From Hymenobacter terrenus (lineage in GTDB: Bacteria; Bacteroidota; Bacteroidia; Cytophagales; Hymenobacteraceae): a DNA stretch of 64,000 bases. Shown here piece after piece: positions 33,608 to 43,463 of this stretch (the stretch's first letter is position 1; every line of letters starts with the position of its first letter). Location: positions 293 to 64,292 of the forward strand of contig NZ_LATM01000008.1 in NCBI RefSeq assembly GCF_000972495.1. The letters run 5' to 3'. The notes beneath the pieces are model-generated. The model was not told the origin of the DNA, ran no database searches, and saw only the letters and a program-made list of their open reading frames with translations. The position numbers and the translations under genes were made by a program.

Positions 33608-34507
33608 ATGAAATCATTTTTTCGCTTTCCACTGGCCGCGCTCGGGCTGTTGATTTTTCTGACCAATTGCGCTACTACCGTTACCGAGAAGGAGCAGCCA
33701 TCTAATACGAGTCAGCCGCTGACGGCGCCCACCGCAACTGGTGCTCGCCGACTCGACTCGGCGGGGGCGGCGGTGTCGGCCCCCGATGCCCGTACCAGCA
33801 GCCCTGCCAACGGCATTGCCGCCACGCCCGCTACGGCCACGGCTACGGATGTGGCCTCGGCCGCCGCGCTGGCCGCCGACCGGCCCGACCCGGCTGCTCC
33901 TACCGCCGAGGCTGCTTCGGCCGAACGGGCAAAGGAGAAGAAGCTGACCGCTACCGACTACCGCATCATGCTTTCGGATGCGGAGGCGTCGCTCATCGTC
34001 AACCCTAAAAATCCGCGCGCGCTGCTCCAGCGCGCCAAGGCCAAGAGCTACCTGAAGCAATACCGGGAGGCCCTGCCCGACTACACAGCCGCCATCCGGT
34101 ACCAGCGCAACAACCCCGACGCCTATTACAACCGAGGCGTAAACCGTCTGATGCTAAAGCAATACAAGGCGGCGACCACCGATTTTTCCGGCGCTATCAA
34201 ATACCGGCCCGATGACAAGGAATCTTTCTTCGGCCGGGGCGTGGCCAAGATGCAGATGTACCAGTACAAGTCGGCCGTGGGCGACTTCACCAAGGCCATC
34301 CAGCTCGATTCGACCTACGCCGATGCCTGGGAGTACCGGGGCATCAGCTACTCATCGTTCGATAAGCTGTCGGAAGCGCGGCGCGACCTCGAGCAAGCGG
34401 CCAAGCTAAACCCCGAAGCCGCTAAGAGTCTACGCCGCTACGTGGGCAACTCCGCTGGCAAAGAGCCTATTAAAACTCCTGCTGCGCGGACCGCCGCCAA
34501 ACGCTAA
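33608..34507 (+). CDS. TPR-repeat lipoprotein
   Basis: A 299-residue protein with a lipoprotein signal ending LIFLTNC (C21), then a long Ala/Thr/Pro-rich, probably flexible stretch (about 25-110). At least four tetratricopeptide repeats follow (about 120-275): LSDAEASLIVNPKNPRALLQ, then PDYTAAIRYQRNNPDAYYNRG, DFSGAIKYRPDDKESFFGRG and DFTKAIQLDSTYADAWEYRG. TPR lipoproteins of this kind assemble with partners on the outer membrane or periplasmic face; no specific partner is visible nearby. Confidence 0.85.
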   Translation: MKSFFRFPLAALGLLIFLTNCATTVTEKEQPSNTSQPLTAPTATGARRLDSAGAAVSAPDARTSSPANGIAATPATATATDVASAAALAADRPDPAAPTAEAASAERAKEKKLTATDYRIMLSDAEASLIVNPKNPRALLQRAKAKSYLKQYREALPDYTAAIRYQRNNPDAYYNRGVNRLMLKQYKAATTDFSGAIKYRPDDKESFFGRGVAKMQMYQYKSAVGDFTKAIQLDSTYADAWEYRGISYSSFDKLSEARRDLEQAAKLNPEAAKSLRRYVGNSAGKEPIKTPAARTAAKR

Positions 34508-34966
34508 GGGGTACGTTCTCAATTCAAACCAGAACTGTTTCGGCGTGCATATTCGTGTAGCATGGACTCTGCGAGTCCGCGCGCGGCTGGGATTGTGTCG
34601 GCTCGTTCAGGCGCGGACTCGCAGAGTCCAGGCTACATGTACTCGCCGGAATCGCTCTAAAAGCCGTGCAACGGTGGCAGAGGAACCAAGCCTTTCTGTT
34701 ACCATTACGCGGCGAGGCTGCAACCTAAATTAAGCAGGAGCCGCCGCGCCCCATTTGCAGGCTGTCCAATGGTCGCCGCCAGCCGTATGGATGCTGATGG
34801 GCAGAGGTGCGGGCGGGGATTTTGCTTCCTCAGGCTCTTTCCTGTCATAATTTATGTTGAGCGCAGCTAAAGCATTTTCCAGCCCATTTCGTTGATGTTG
34901 CGTGGTGGCCAGCCTTGGCAGGCGTAGCATAGCGCGCTGGCCAATTCCGTCTAATCACCTTCCCGC
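34508..34966. other. Intergenic stretch with hairpin element 6
   Basis: Contains hairpin element 6 and about 300 bp in which I see no gene; the right end leads into the ABC ATPase gene. Confidence 0.5.
34530..34662. repeat. MITE-like hairpin element 6 (variant core)
   Basis: Arms 34556-34582 and 34611-34637 form a 27-bp stem with one mismatch. The core here is TGTAGCATGGACTCTGCGAG rather than GCGCGAACTTTG, but the outer right end (GGAATCGCTCTAA) and left end (AGAACTGTTTCGG) match the other elements. Confidence 0.7.
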
Positions 34967-35659
34967 ATGAGCATTCTTCGAGTCGATAATCTTACCAAAA
35001 CCTATACCAGCGCGGGCCGCGAGCTTACAGTGCTGCACACCGTAAGCTTTGACCTGACGGCAGGCGACACGTTTGCCATCGTGGGGCCCTCGGGCTCGGG
35101 TAAAACCACGCTGCTGGGCTTGTGCGCCGGCCTCGACCGCGCCACTTCAGGCAGCGTCTGGCTCAATGGCATTCAGCTCGACAACCTGAGCGAGGACCAA
35201 CGGGCGGCCGTGCGCAACCAACACGTGGGCTTCATTTTCCAGAATTTCCAGCTGCTGCCTACCCTCACGGCCCTTGAAAACGTGCTGGTGCCGCTGGAGC
35301 TGCGCGGGCAGCGCGGCGCGGCCCAAACTGCCCTGGCCCTGCTCGACCGCGTGGGCCTGGCCGACCGCGCCCATCACTATCCGGCCCAGCTATCGGGCGG
35401 CGAGCAGCAGCGCGTGTCCCTGGCCCGCGCCTTCGCCAACCGCCCGGCCGTGCTCTTCGCCGACGAGCCCACCGGCAACCTCGACCCCGACACCAGCGAG
35501 CGGGTAGTAAGCCTGCTTTTCGAACTGAACCGCGAAGCCGGCACTACGCTGGTACTCGTCACCCACGACATGGAACTGGCTGCCAAAACGCAGCGCGTAT
35601 TGCGCCTGCGCGGCGGCAAGGTGGTGGCCGCAGAGCCTGCGTTCATCACGGGAAAGTAA
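34967..35659 (+). CDS. ABC transporter ATP-binding protein (LolD/YbbA-type)
   Basis: A 230-residue ATPase with Walker A GPSGSGKTT at 40-48, Q-loop FIFQNFQLLPTLTALENV, signature LSGGEQQRV, Walker B VLFADEPTGNLD and switch His in VTHDMEL. The Q-loop and DEPTGNLD patterns place it in the LolD/FtsE/MacB group that drives mechanotransmission rather than solute transport. The FtsX-like permease that follows on the same strand (about 200 bp later) is the expected partner. Lipoprotein or lipid extraction at the inner membrane is the likely theme. Confidence 0.92.
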   Translation: MSILRVDNLTKTYTSAGRELTVLHTVSFDLTAGDTFAIVGPSGSGKTTLLGLCAGLDRATSGSVWLNGIQLDNLSEDQRAAVRNQHVGFIFQNFQLLPTLTALENVLVPLELRGQRGAAQTALALLDRVGLADRAHHYPAQLSGGEQQRVSLARAFANRPAVLFADEPTGNLDPDTSERVVSLLFELNREAGTTLVLVTHDMELAAKTQRVLRLRGGKVVAAEPAFITGK

Positions 35660-35861
35660 CAAATCACTTTTCCTTCCGGTGGGCGTTAATTGTATTTGCC
35701 GCTCTTGGTAGTGGTTTTTCAACTCGACAGTATGTTCTTCCCAAAAGATGACGTCGAGTTGCGACAAACATCCCGACGAGTTGGGCGAATCGACGGCATG
35801 TGTTGCCAGCTCGGACGGTGGCTTTTGGTGCCTTCGTATTATTATATTCCATTTTTCCCGC

Positions 35862-38420
35862 GTGACGCCTCTCTCCTTCTCACCCGCTTCCCGTCCGGCC
35901 ACTAGCTGGCTCTTCCGCATGGCCTGGCGCGACAGCCGCCGCAGCCGGGCGCGGCTGCTCCTGTTTATGGCCAGCATCGTGCTGGGCATCGCGGCGCTGG
36001 TGGGCATCAACTCGTTTGGCGACAACCTGGCCCGCAGCATCAGCGAGCAGGCCCGGGAACTGCTGGGGGCCGATTTGGTCTTGTCGGCCAGCAAACCTTT
36101 CGCCGCCGGCCTTCAGCCCACCCTCAGCAAGCTGGGCGTGGCCCGCACCCAGGAGCTAGCGTTTGCCTCAATGGTCGAATTTCGGCCGAGTGGAAGCGCA
36201 CGGCTAGTACAAGTGCGGGCCCGCGACGGCGGCTTTTTTTATGGCGAATGGCAGACCGAGCCCCGAAACGCCGCCCAGCGCTTTACCGAGCCCGGGGCCG
36301 CTCCCGGCGCCTTGGTAGATGATGCGCTGCTGGCGCAGTTTGGGGCCAAAGTGGGCGACTCAGTGCTGGTGGGCCGGGTGAAGCTACCCATCATCGGGCG
36401 GGTGCTGAAGACGCCCGGACAGTCGGGCATCGCCACGGCGGTGGCGCCCACGGTGTTTATCCCGGTGAGCCTGGCAGCCAAAACCGGCCTGGTGCAACGG
36501 GGCAGCCGGGTGCAGTACCGGCGCTCGTACCGCTTCGCGCCGGGTACCGACGTGGCGGCATTGGTCAAGACCTTGCAGGCCCGCCTCGACAAGGCCGACA
36601 TCGACGCCGACACCGTGGCTTCCCGCCAGCAGCAAACCGGCCGGGCTTTCGCCGACCTCACCCGCTACCTGAGCCTGGTGGCCTTCGTGGCTCTGCTGCT
36701 GGGCTGCGTGGGCGTAGCCAGCGCCGTGAACCTCTACGTGCGTGAAAAGCTGGCCGCCGTGGCCGTGCTACGCTGCCTGGGCGCCAGCGGCCGGCAGGCT
36801 TTGCTTATCTATCTGATTCAAACTGCCGGGCTGGGGCTGGTGGGCGCGGTACTGGGAGCCGCGCTGGGGGCGGCCGTGCAAAGCCTGCTGCCGCGGGTGC
36901 TGGGCGATTTTCTGCCGGTGGCTATCACCGTCAGCATTTCGTGGCCGGCCGTGCTCACGGGCCTGACCACGGGGCTGCTGATGGCGGTGCTCTTCGCGTT
37001 GCTGCCGCTGCTGAGCGTCCGGCGCGTGTCGCCGCTGCGGGTGTTGCGCACGGCTTTTGAGGATGATACGGCCACGCCCGACCCGCTGCGCTGGCTCATT
37101 CTGCTGCTCATCGGCCTGTTTATCCTGGCTTTTGCCTACCAACAAACGCGTAGCTGGAACCTCACGCTGGGCTTCGGCGCGGGACTGCTGACGGCTTTCG
37201 CAGCACTAGCGGTCTTGGGCCGGCTGCTGATGGCACTGGTGCGGCGCTTCTTCCCGGCGGGCTGGGGCTACGTGTGGCGGCAGGGCCTGGCCAATCTGTA
37301 CCGCCCCCAAAACCAGACGCTCACACTGGTCACGTCCATTGGGCTGGGCACGTTTTTGCTGGCCACGCTTTTCCTCACCCAAACCCTGCTGCTGGGCCGG
37401 GTGCAGCTAGCCGGCCAGGGCCAGCAGCCCAATCTGGTGCTGTTTGATATTCAGCGCGAGCAGCGGGCCGGGGTCGAGAAGCTCCTGAGTGCGCAGCGCC
37501 TGCCCGTGTTGCAGCGGGTGCCCATCGTCACGATGCGCCTGCTGGCGGTGAACGGCCAATCGGCGGCGGTTCTGAAAAAAGACACCACTGGGATTCCGCC
37601 CTGGGTTCTTAGCCGCGAGTACCGCGTGACGTACCGTGATTCCCTGAACGCGTCGGAAAAGCTAGTGGACGGCACCGTTCCCACCATGGGCCGCGATGGC
37701 ACGCCGCGCGTCTCGGTAGAATCCAGTTATCTGCAACGGTCGAAGCTCAAGATTGGCGACACGCTGGACTTCAACGTGCAGGGGGCGCCGCTGCGCACCA
37801 TCGTGGGCGGCACCCGCGAGATTGACCGGGCCCAGGTGCAGCCCAGCTTCTTGGTGGTGTTCCCGGCCGGGGTGCTGGAGCAGGCACCACAATTTGAGGT
37901 ACTGCTCACGCGCACGCCCAACACGGCGGCGCTGGCCGCCGTGCAGCAGCGCCTGGTCCGGGAGTTTCCCAACGTGTCGGCCATCGACCTGGGACTGATT
38001 CTAAAAACCCTGGAAGAATTGCTGGCCAAAATATCCTTCGTCATCCGCTTCATGGCCGGGTTCAGCATCCTCACCGGGCTGCTGGTCCTGAGCAGTTCGG
38101 TAGTTATCAGTCGCTACCAGCGGGTGCGCGAAAGCGTACTGCTGCGCACACTGGGTGCCAGCCGCCGGCAGATTCTGCGCATTACGCTGGTCGAATACGG
38201 CCTGCTGGGGCTGCTGGCGGCGCTGGCCGGCATTGGGCTCGCAGTGCTGGCAACCTGGGCGCTGGCGGTGTGGGTATTCCAGGTAGGCTTCGGGCCGGCG
38301 GTACTGCCGTTGCTGGGGCTAGTGGCGCTGGTTACAGCCCTCACGGCAGGCATAGGGCTCTTCAACAGCCGCGACGTGCTGCGCCGCTCGCCACTGGAGG
38401 TGCTACGCGGCGAAGGATAA
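35862..38420 (+). CDS. FtsX-like permease (YbbP-type), partner of the preceding ATPase
   Basis: A long permease of about 850 residues with two FtsX blocks. The first is MAWRDSRRSRARLLLFMASIV near the start, then helices at VAFVALLLGCVGVASAVNL and beyond. The second block begins after a central helical pair and ends VEYGLLGLLAALAGIGLAVLA and VTALTAGIGLFNSRDVLRRSP. Two periplasmic regions lie between. The start is uncertain: the frame is open from 35748; a GTG at 35862 (VTPLSFSPASRP) or the ATG at 35919 are the reasonable choices. Domain order and length fit the YbbA-YbbP type pair of unknown substrate. Confidence 0.88.
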   Translation: MTPLSFSPASRPATSWLFRMAWRDSRRSRARLLLFMASIVLGIAALVGINSFGDNLARSISEQARELLGADLVLSASKPFAAGLQPTLSKLGVARTQELAFASMVEFRPSGSARLVQVRARDGGFFYGEWQTEPRNAAQRFTEPGAAPGALVDDALLAQFGAKVGDSVLVGRVKLPIIGRVLKTPGQSGIATAVAPTVFIPVSLAAKTGLVQRGSRVQYRRSYRFAPGTDVAALVKTLQARLDKADIDADTVASRQQQTGRAFADLTRYLSLVAFVALLLGCVGVASAVNLYVREKLAAVAVLRCLGASGRQALLIYLIQTAGLGLVGAVLGAALGAAVQSLLPRVLGDFLPVAITVSISWPAVLTGLTTGLLMAVLFALLPLLSVRRVSPLRVLRTAFEDDTATPDPLRWLILLLIGLFILAFAYQQTRSWNLTLGFGAGLLTAFAALAVLGRLLMALVRRFFPAGWGYVWRQGLANLYRPQNQTLTLVTSIGLGTFLLATLFLTQTLLLGRVQLAGQGQQPNLVLFDIQREQRAGVEKLLSAQRLPVLQRVPIVTMRLLAVNGQSAAVLKKDTTGIPPWVLSREYRVTYRDSLNASEKLVDGTVPTMGRDGTPRVSVESSYLQRSKLKIGDTLDFNVQGAPLRTIVGGTREIDRAQVQPSFLVVFPAGVLEQAPQFEVLLTRTPNTAALAAVQQRLVREFPNVSAIDLGLILKTLEELLAKISFVIRFMAGFSILTGLLVLSSSVVISRYQRVRESVLLRTLGASRRQILRITLVEYGLLGLLAALAGIGLAVLATWALAVWVFQVGFGPAVLPLLGLVALVTALTAGIGLFNSRDVLRRSPLEVLRGEG

Positions 38421-38458
38421 ACAGCAAGGTTTGCCAGGAGAACTTGCTTCTCCGAGTG

Positions 38459-38493
38459 ACGAGCGCAGGGACTTGATTAGTCCCTGCGCTCGT
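38459..38493 (+). terminator. Hairpin after the FtsX-like gene
   Basis: A 15-bp perfect stem (ACGAGCGCAGGGACT / AGTCCCTGCGCTCGT) with a 5-base loop, about 38 bp after the stop. It lacks a T run. Confidence 0.6.
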
Positions 38494-38913
38494 TGCGTTT
38501 CGGGCTAAAACAATCTACAATACGGGTAGCAAGCGGGCATCTTAAGGCAGGCGAGGAACTACTGTAAGCGAGGCACGAGGGCCGCTGATACCGTAGAAAA
38601 TCACGGGCTGAAGCTGATTCGGCGGACCAGGAGCCCTTGCTAAGGCGGAAGATTTCACTGTCGAAGAACTGCCCACCTCAGGGCGTGTTTAAGATGGGCA
38701 CAAGCCAGAATTAATCATATTTATACCAGTCAACTTACCAGCTACTCGTAGCCTAGCTGCAAACGTCTTTACCCTAATTATACTAATAAATTATCAAAAT
38801 ATCAAAAAGTGATTATCCTCATGCTGTGCCTGCTCACTTGCTGATTTACGAGGTTTTTATATTGTTTAATTTGTATTATTCCGGAAAAATATCCAGTTTC
38901 AAATTTCATAAGC

Positions 38914-38921
38914 TATACTTG
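38914..38921 (+). promoter_or_regulatory. Candidate -7 box of the T9SS protein gene
   Basis: TATACTTG differs from TAnnTTTG at one position and lies in A+T-rich DNA 85 bp before the start codon. Confidence 0.35.
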
Positions 38922-39005
38922 CACACTCATTTTCAACAACGTCCGCATGAACATCATTTGATCTGTATTTAATACCAATCAGTCCACACTAATTTACTTC
39001 CTTTC

Positions 39006-42000
39006 GTGAAACAACTCTTCCCTCACACCTGGTCATTGCTGACCCGGCCGATTTTTACTTGGTTGCTCAGTCCTTTGGTCCTGCTACTGGGCCAGCCGCA
39101 CCAAGCCATGGCGCAGTTTCCCCGCGTCGAGTCGTTTAAAAACAGTACGGCTACGAGCTTCACCCTGGGTGGTGCGGCCACGCTGACGGCCAAGACCGGC
39201 GCCGACCCCAACGGTGCAGGCTATCTGAGGCTGACCTCGGCGGTCCTCAATCAGGCGGGCTTTGCCATCGACCAAGGCCAGTTTCCGGCGTCCAATGGCT
39301 TCAGCATCTCGTTTGAGTTCTTTGCCTATGGTGGCACCGGCGCCGATGGCTTTTCGGTGTTTCTAGTGGACGCAGCCCAAACCTCGGCGGCCACGTTTGT
39401 GCCGGGCGCTGATGGGGGCTCCCTGGGCTATGCGCAGAAAACGGTTACCCCTACCAGCAACGGCGTGCCATTTGGCTATATCGGCATTGGTATTGATGAG
39501 TTTGGCAACTATTCCAATGGCACGGAAGGCCGGTCTGGCGGTATTAATACGCCCGACAGAACGCCTAACGCGGTAGCCCTCCGCGGGTCCGGCAACGGCA
39601 ATTCCGCGTCCGATTATCCTTATCTCACTGGCACCCCCACGCTGCCCTTTAGCCTTGACGTAGCCACCGTGCGCGCTCAATCGGGCTCGCCCGACTACCG
39701 CCGGGCCTACATCGACGTGGTACCAACCAGTGGCACTTATCGAATCACGGTCCGCATTCAGCACGGTTTTACCGTAGAAACGGCTATCCGAAACTTCGTC
39801 GTACCCCGGCCGCCCAACAACCTGCGCATTGGCTTTGCGGGCTCCACTGGTAACCAGACCAATGTGCACGAAATTCGCAACCTGGCCATTCGGCAAACGC
39901 CTTTCCTCGATGATGATGTAGCCAGTACGACCTACAATCAGCCGGTTTCGCTTAACGTCCTCAGCAACGATATCTTCTCCTACGCCAACTACTCGCCTGG
40001 CAGCGTCGACCTCGACCCCGACCAGGCCGGTATTCAATCGTCGCTGACGCTGCCCGGCCAGGGCAGGTTCGCAGTTACGTCGGCGGGAGTAGTCACCTTT
40101 ATCCCCAGCGGCACATTCGCGGGGGTTATCACTATTCCGTACACGGCCAATGACGTGCTAGGTGAAACGGGCTCGCTGGCCAATATCACCCTCATTCTGC
40201 GCGGTGCCGATATTACCAACACGGTGAGCGGCCCCACGGCTGCGGCCCCCGGCAACCAGGTGCAGTACACGGTCACTACTTCCAACCTGGGCTCGCTGCC
40301 CGCCACCAATGTGATACCGACGCTGCAGTTGCCTGCTGGCCTGAGCGGCGTGGTGGTGAGCAATAGCGGGTCGTATGCCTCTGGTACCGGCCTCGTCACG
40401 TTCAGCCCCAGCGCCACCCTGGCGGCGGGCGGCGCCCCGGCCACGAACACGGTCAGTTTTATCGCCCCAGCCAGTGGGTCAGTAACAGGCACTACCGACA
40501 ATACGGCCACCCAGCCCGACCCCGTGAGTGAGAATAACGTTTCCTCGGTGACGACCATTATCACTGGGCTGGCCAACGTGGCCAGCGTGTGCGCTACGCC
40601 GGGCAATGACGGCTTGGGCGTGCTGGGAGCCACTTCGGCACCCAACACCTACTTCCCAGGCGTGTCGACTACTACCAGCGGTGGAACTTCGAGCATCGTG
40701 CTGGGTCCGGCCCTGACCGGCGCAAGAGCAAGCAGCGCTCCCATCGCGGCCGGTGACCTGGTGCTGGTGATGCAGATGCAGGGTGCCGTGCTCAACACGG
40801 CCAACGACGCCAGCTACGGCAGCGGCGGCACCCAGGGCAAAGGCAACCTGACGGGCAGCGGCGACCAGTTTACGGCCGGCCTCTACGAGTACGCCATTGC
40901 CACCAATACCGTGGGCACTGGCGGCGGCACCCTCACGCTGAGCCGGGCGCTGGCTAACACGTATGATAACCTTGACTATAATGCGAGCAGCAACCCCACC
41001 GGGCAGCGGCGCTTTCAGGTAGTGCGCGTGCCCCAATACTCGACCCTGACCGTGGCCGACTCGGTAGCGGGCGCGGCCTGGAACGGCGCTACCGGCGGCG
41101 TGCTGGCGCTGGACGTAGCCGGGCGGACGATTTTCGCGCCCAATGCCCGACTGACCATGACGGGTCGGGGCTTCCGCGGAGGTGGAGGCAAGCGCTACAC
41201 CGGCAACGCGGCCTACAGCAACACGGACTTTCGCCAATTGAGTAGCACCTCCCTGTCCGGCTCGGGCGGGGCCAAGGGCGAAGGCACGGCCGGTACGCCC
41301 GCTTACGTCAACAGCGATAATTACACCGCCACCATCAACACTGGTCAGGAAGGCTACCGCAATGGCAGCAACGGGCGCGGCGCACCTGGCAACGCGGGTG
41401 GCGGCGGCACCGACCTATCGCCGAACGACAACGCCCGCAATACCGGCGGCGGCGGCGGCGCCAATGGCGGCGAGGGTGGCTTCGGGGGCTACGGCAACAG
41501 CTACGTCGGCAACGTGACTGATAATGCTCAAGGCATCGGCGGAGCAGCCTTCGGGGCATCGGCGGGCCGGCTGACCATGGGCGGCGGCGGCGGCGCGGGC
41601 GTAACGGACAAGAACAACGGAGGTGTAGTGAACAGCGGAGGCAACAGCGGCGGCGGCATCATTATGCTCCGCACCGGGTCTGTACTGGGCATTGGGGCGA
41701 TACGCACCAACGGCCTGGCCGGGGCCACGACTACCAATAATGGGGCCGGTGGCGGCGGGGCCGGTGGCACCGTGCTCCTGCTGGTGGGCAATAGCAGTAC
41801 CCTCAGTTCCATCACGGTATCGGCCCGCGGCGGACGGGGCGGCCGTAGCAGCCTGACCGGGGCGGCCTACGGCCCTGGTGGGGGCGGCGGCGGCGGCGTG
41901 GTTCTCACCAATGGCGCTATCACGGCGGCCTCGTCGGTAGCCGGTGGCGCCAACGGCACCACGGGAGGAATTATCAATGCCTTCGGTGCTACGAACGGCA

Positions 42001-43145
42001 CCGCCGGTACCATTCTCACCAACACCACAACCACCGGGTCGGGCAATGCCGACTGCCTACCGGCCCTTACCGTGGCGGTGAGCACCACCACCCCCAGAGT
42101 CACGCGCTCGGGCGGCACCAATGGCCCGGTCAATCCGGCCCTCTACACCATCAACGTCTCGAACACCGGCGGTACGGCTACGGGGGTCACCGTCCTGGGT
42201 AGCCTGCGCAACAACCTGTTTAAGTACGACGGCACCTTCCCGCCCACCGCGACGATGGTAATGCCCAACGGCACTACTACTACGCCCACTGGCTATGCCT
42301 TGCCCACTAATGGGGTCAGCCAGCCGGTTTTCACGGGCTTTACTATTCCATCCGGTGCCGCGCTCAAGCTCACCTTCCGGGCAACTATTGATGCCGCGGC
42401 GCAGAACGGCGTGCCTTACCCAGCCTCCGCGACGGTGAGCTACGACAACCCGCTGCGCACGTCCCTGCTCACGGCGACCGTGCAGCCCGGCGAAAACTAC
42501 GCCGGTGGCATCGACACCAGCCTGGGCAGCGCCACCGGCAGCAACTATGCCGGCAGAACGGGCACGCCCGAAAACGTGACCATTCAGGCGCCGCTGCCAG
42601 TGGCCCTTGCTCGCTTCACGGCCGTGGCCGCGCACCCCAACGCGCAACTCCGCTGGCTAACCGCCAGTGAGCAAAACAACGACCAGTTCGTGGTAGAACG
42701 CAGTTTCGATGGCACGTTGTTTACCACCCTGGGCTCCGTGCGCGGGCAGCGGGAAAGCGCCAAGCCTACCGACTATGAGTTCGTCGATGCCAACGTTGCT
42801 CGTCTCGTTGCGCCGGGCAAACTCGTCTACTATCGCCTGCGCCAGGTCGACCTCGATGGCACGAGCACTTACTCGCCGGTGCGCACAATAGTGTTCGGCG
42901 CCAAAGGAGCCGTAACGCTCTACCCCAACCCAGCCGGGCAGTTGGCCACGCTCGACCTGAGCAGCCTGACCAACGAAGACTACGCCGTGCAGGTACTTGA
43001 CCTGACCGGCCGGCAGGTGGCAGCCTACTCGCTGCCCGGCGCCGCTCAGCACCCGCTGGATCTGCAGCGCCTCGCGGCCGGCACCTACATGGTGCGCGTC
43101 CGCGGTGGCGCCGTGAACCAGTCGCTACTGCTGACGCGGGAATAG
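39006..43145 (+). CDS. Large secreted protein: L-type lectin domain, glycine-rich region, T9SS sorting tail
   Basis: A 1379-residue protein starting with GTG (the frame has no suitable ATG nearby). It has a signal peptide to about residue 36 (ending QAMAQ), then a legume-lectin-like domain at about 37-295 (GADGFSVFLVD, FGYIGIGIDEFGNY). A cadherin/Ig-like module follows (LNVLSNDIF), then DUF11-like repeats (QVQYTVTTSNLGSLPATNV). A strongly glycine-rich stretch spans about 720-1015. A second DUF11-like unit, an Ig-like module (RWLTASEQNNDQFVVERS) and a type A sorting domain (LYPNPAGQLATLDL ... GTYMVRVRGG) complete it. It should cross the outer membrane by the type IX system and be anchored or released. 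A surface adhesin or glycan-binding role is inferred. Confidence 0.9.
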   Translation: MKQLFPHTWSLLTRPIFTWLLSPLVLLLGQPHQAMAQFPRVESFKNSTATSFTLGGAATLTAKTGADPNGAGYLRLTSAVLNQAGFAIDQGQFPASNGFSISFEFFAYGGTGADGFSVFLVDAAQTSAATFVPGADGGSLGYAQKTVTPTSNGVPFGYIGIGIDEFGNYSNGTEGRSGGINTPDRTPNAVALRGSGNGNSASDYPYLTGTPTLPFSLDVATVRAQSGSPDYRRAYIDVVPTSGTYRITVRIQHGFTVETAIRNFVVPRPPNNLRIGFAGSTGNQTNVHEIRNLAIRQTPFLDDDVASTTYNQPVSLNVLSNDIFSYANYSPGSVDLDPDQAGIQSSLTLPGQGRFAVTSAGVVTFIPSGTFAGVITIPYTANDVLGETGSLANITLILRGADITNTVSGPTAAAPGNQVQYTVTTSNLGSLPATNVIPTLQLPAGLSGVVVSNSGSYASGTGLVTFSPSATLAAGGAPATNTVSFIAPASGSVTGTTDNTATQPDPVSENNVSSVTTIITGLANVASVCATPGNDGLGVLGATSAPNTYFPGVSTTTSGGTSSIVLGPALTGARASSAPIAAGDLVLVMQMQGAVLNTANDASYGSGGTQGKGNLTGSGDQFTAGLYEYAIATNTVGTGGGTLTLSRALANTYDNLDYNASSNPTGQRRFQVVRVPQYSTLTVADSVAGAAWNGATGGVLALDVAGRTIFAPNARLTMTGRGFRGGGGKRYTGNAAYSNTDFRQLSSTSLSGSGGAKGEGTAGTPAYVNSDNYTATINTGQEGYRNGSNGRGAPGNAGGGGTDLSPNDNARNTGGGGGANGGEGGFGGYGNSYVGNVTDNAQGIGGAAFGASAGRLTMGGGGGAGVTDKNNGGVVNSGGNSGGGIIMLRTGSVLGIGAIRTNGLAGATTTNNGAGGGGAGGTVLLLVGNSSTLSSITVSARGGRGGRSSLTGAAYGPGGGGGGGVVLTNGAITAASSVAGGANGTTGGIINAFGATNGTAGTILTNTTTTGSGNADCLPALTVAVSTTTPRVTRSGGTNGPVNPALYTINVSNTGGTATGVTVLGSLRNNLFKYDGTFPPTATMVMPNGTTTTPTGYALPTNGVSQPVFTGFTIPSGAALKLTFRATIDAAAQNGVPYPASATVSYDNPLRTSLLTATVQPGENYAGGIDTSLGSATGSNYAGRTGTPENVTIQAPLPVALARFTAVAAHPNAQLRWLTASEQNNDQFVVERSFDGTLFTTLGSVRGQRESAKPTDYEFVDANVARLVAPGKLVYYRLRQVDLDGTSTYSPVRTIVFGAKGAVTLYPNPAGQLATLDLSSLTNEDYAVQVLDLTGRQVAAYSLPGAAQHPLDLQRLAAGTYMVRVRGGAVNQSLLLTRE

Positions 43146-43463
43146 CGGCACCAACGAAAAATAAACAGAACGTCATGCTGAGAACGTATTTCTCGAATAG
43201 GCGCTAAGGATAAAAAGAGCCCCTGGGAATATTCCCAGAGGCTCTTTTTATTTACCTGACCGGGGCAGAGAGCAGGCCCCGCATCTGGAGTTGGTCTCCG
43301 GTTGGTGTACATGGCGCGGCTGGGGAACCTCACCCCCAGCCCTACCGGGTACGGCCCTGGTTCGCTTGATGCGCGAAGCCAAAAGAGAGGTGAGCCGGAC
43401 GACTGCTACACCTTACTTAAAATTACTACCCTCACAGCGAACCTGTTTTTTCTGGCATTTGGT
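43146..43463. other. Short gap with terminator
   Basis: Apart from the terminator at 43211 and a fragment of the TCATGCTGAG palindrome at 43171, nothing is seen here. Confidence 0.5.
43211..43250 (+). terminator. Terminator of the T9SS protein gene
   Basis: Stem TAAAAAGAGCCCCTGGGAAT / ATTCCCAGAGGCTCTTTTTA with no loop and one mismatch, followed by T-rich sequence. Confidence 0.85.

Larger units (their letters stand above)
38421..39005. other. A+T-rich upstream region of the large T9SS protein
   Basis: About 585 bp, with the hairpin at 38459 at its left end, then increasingly A+T-rich DNA ahead of the gene, including the candidate -7 box at 38914. No gene. Confidence 0.5.

Noticed and set aside
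34730..34930. Minus-strand 66-codon open frame before the ABC ATPase
   Set aside because: No domain or start signal; the region is better described as intergenic.
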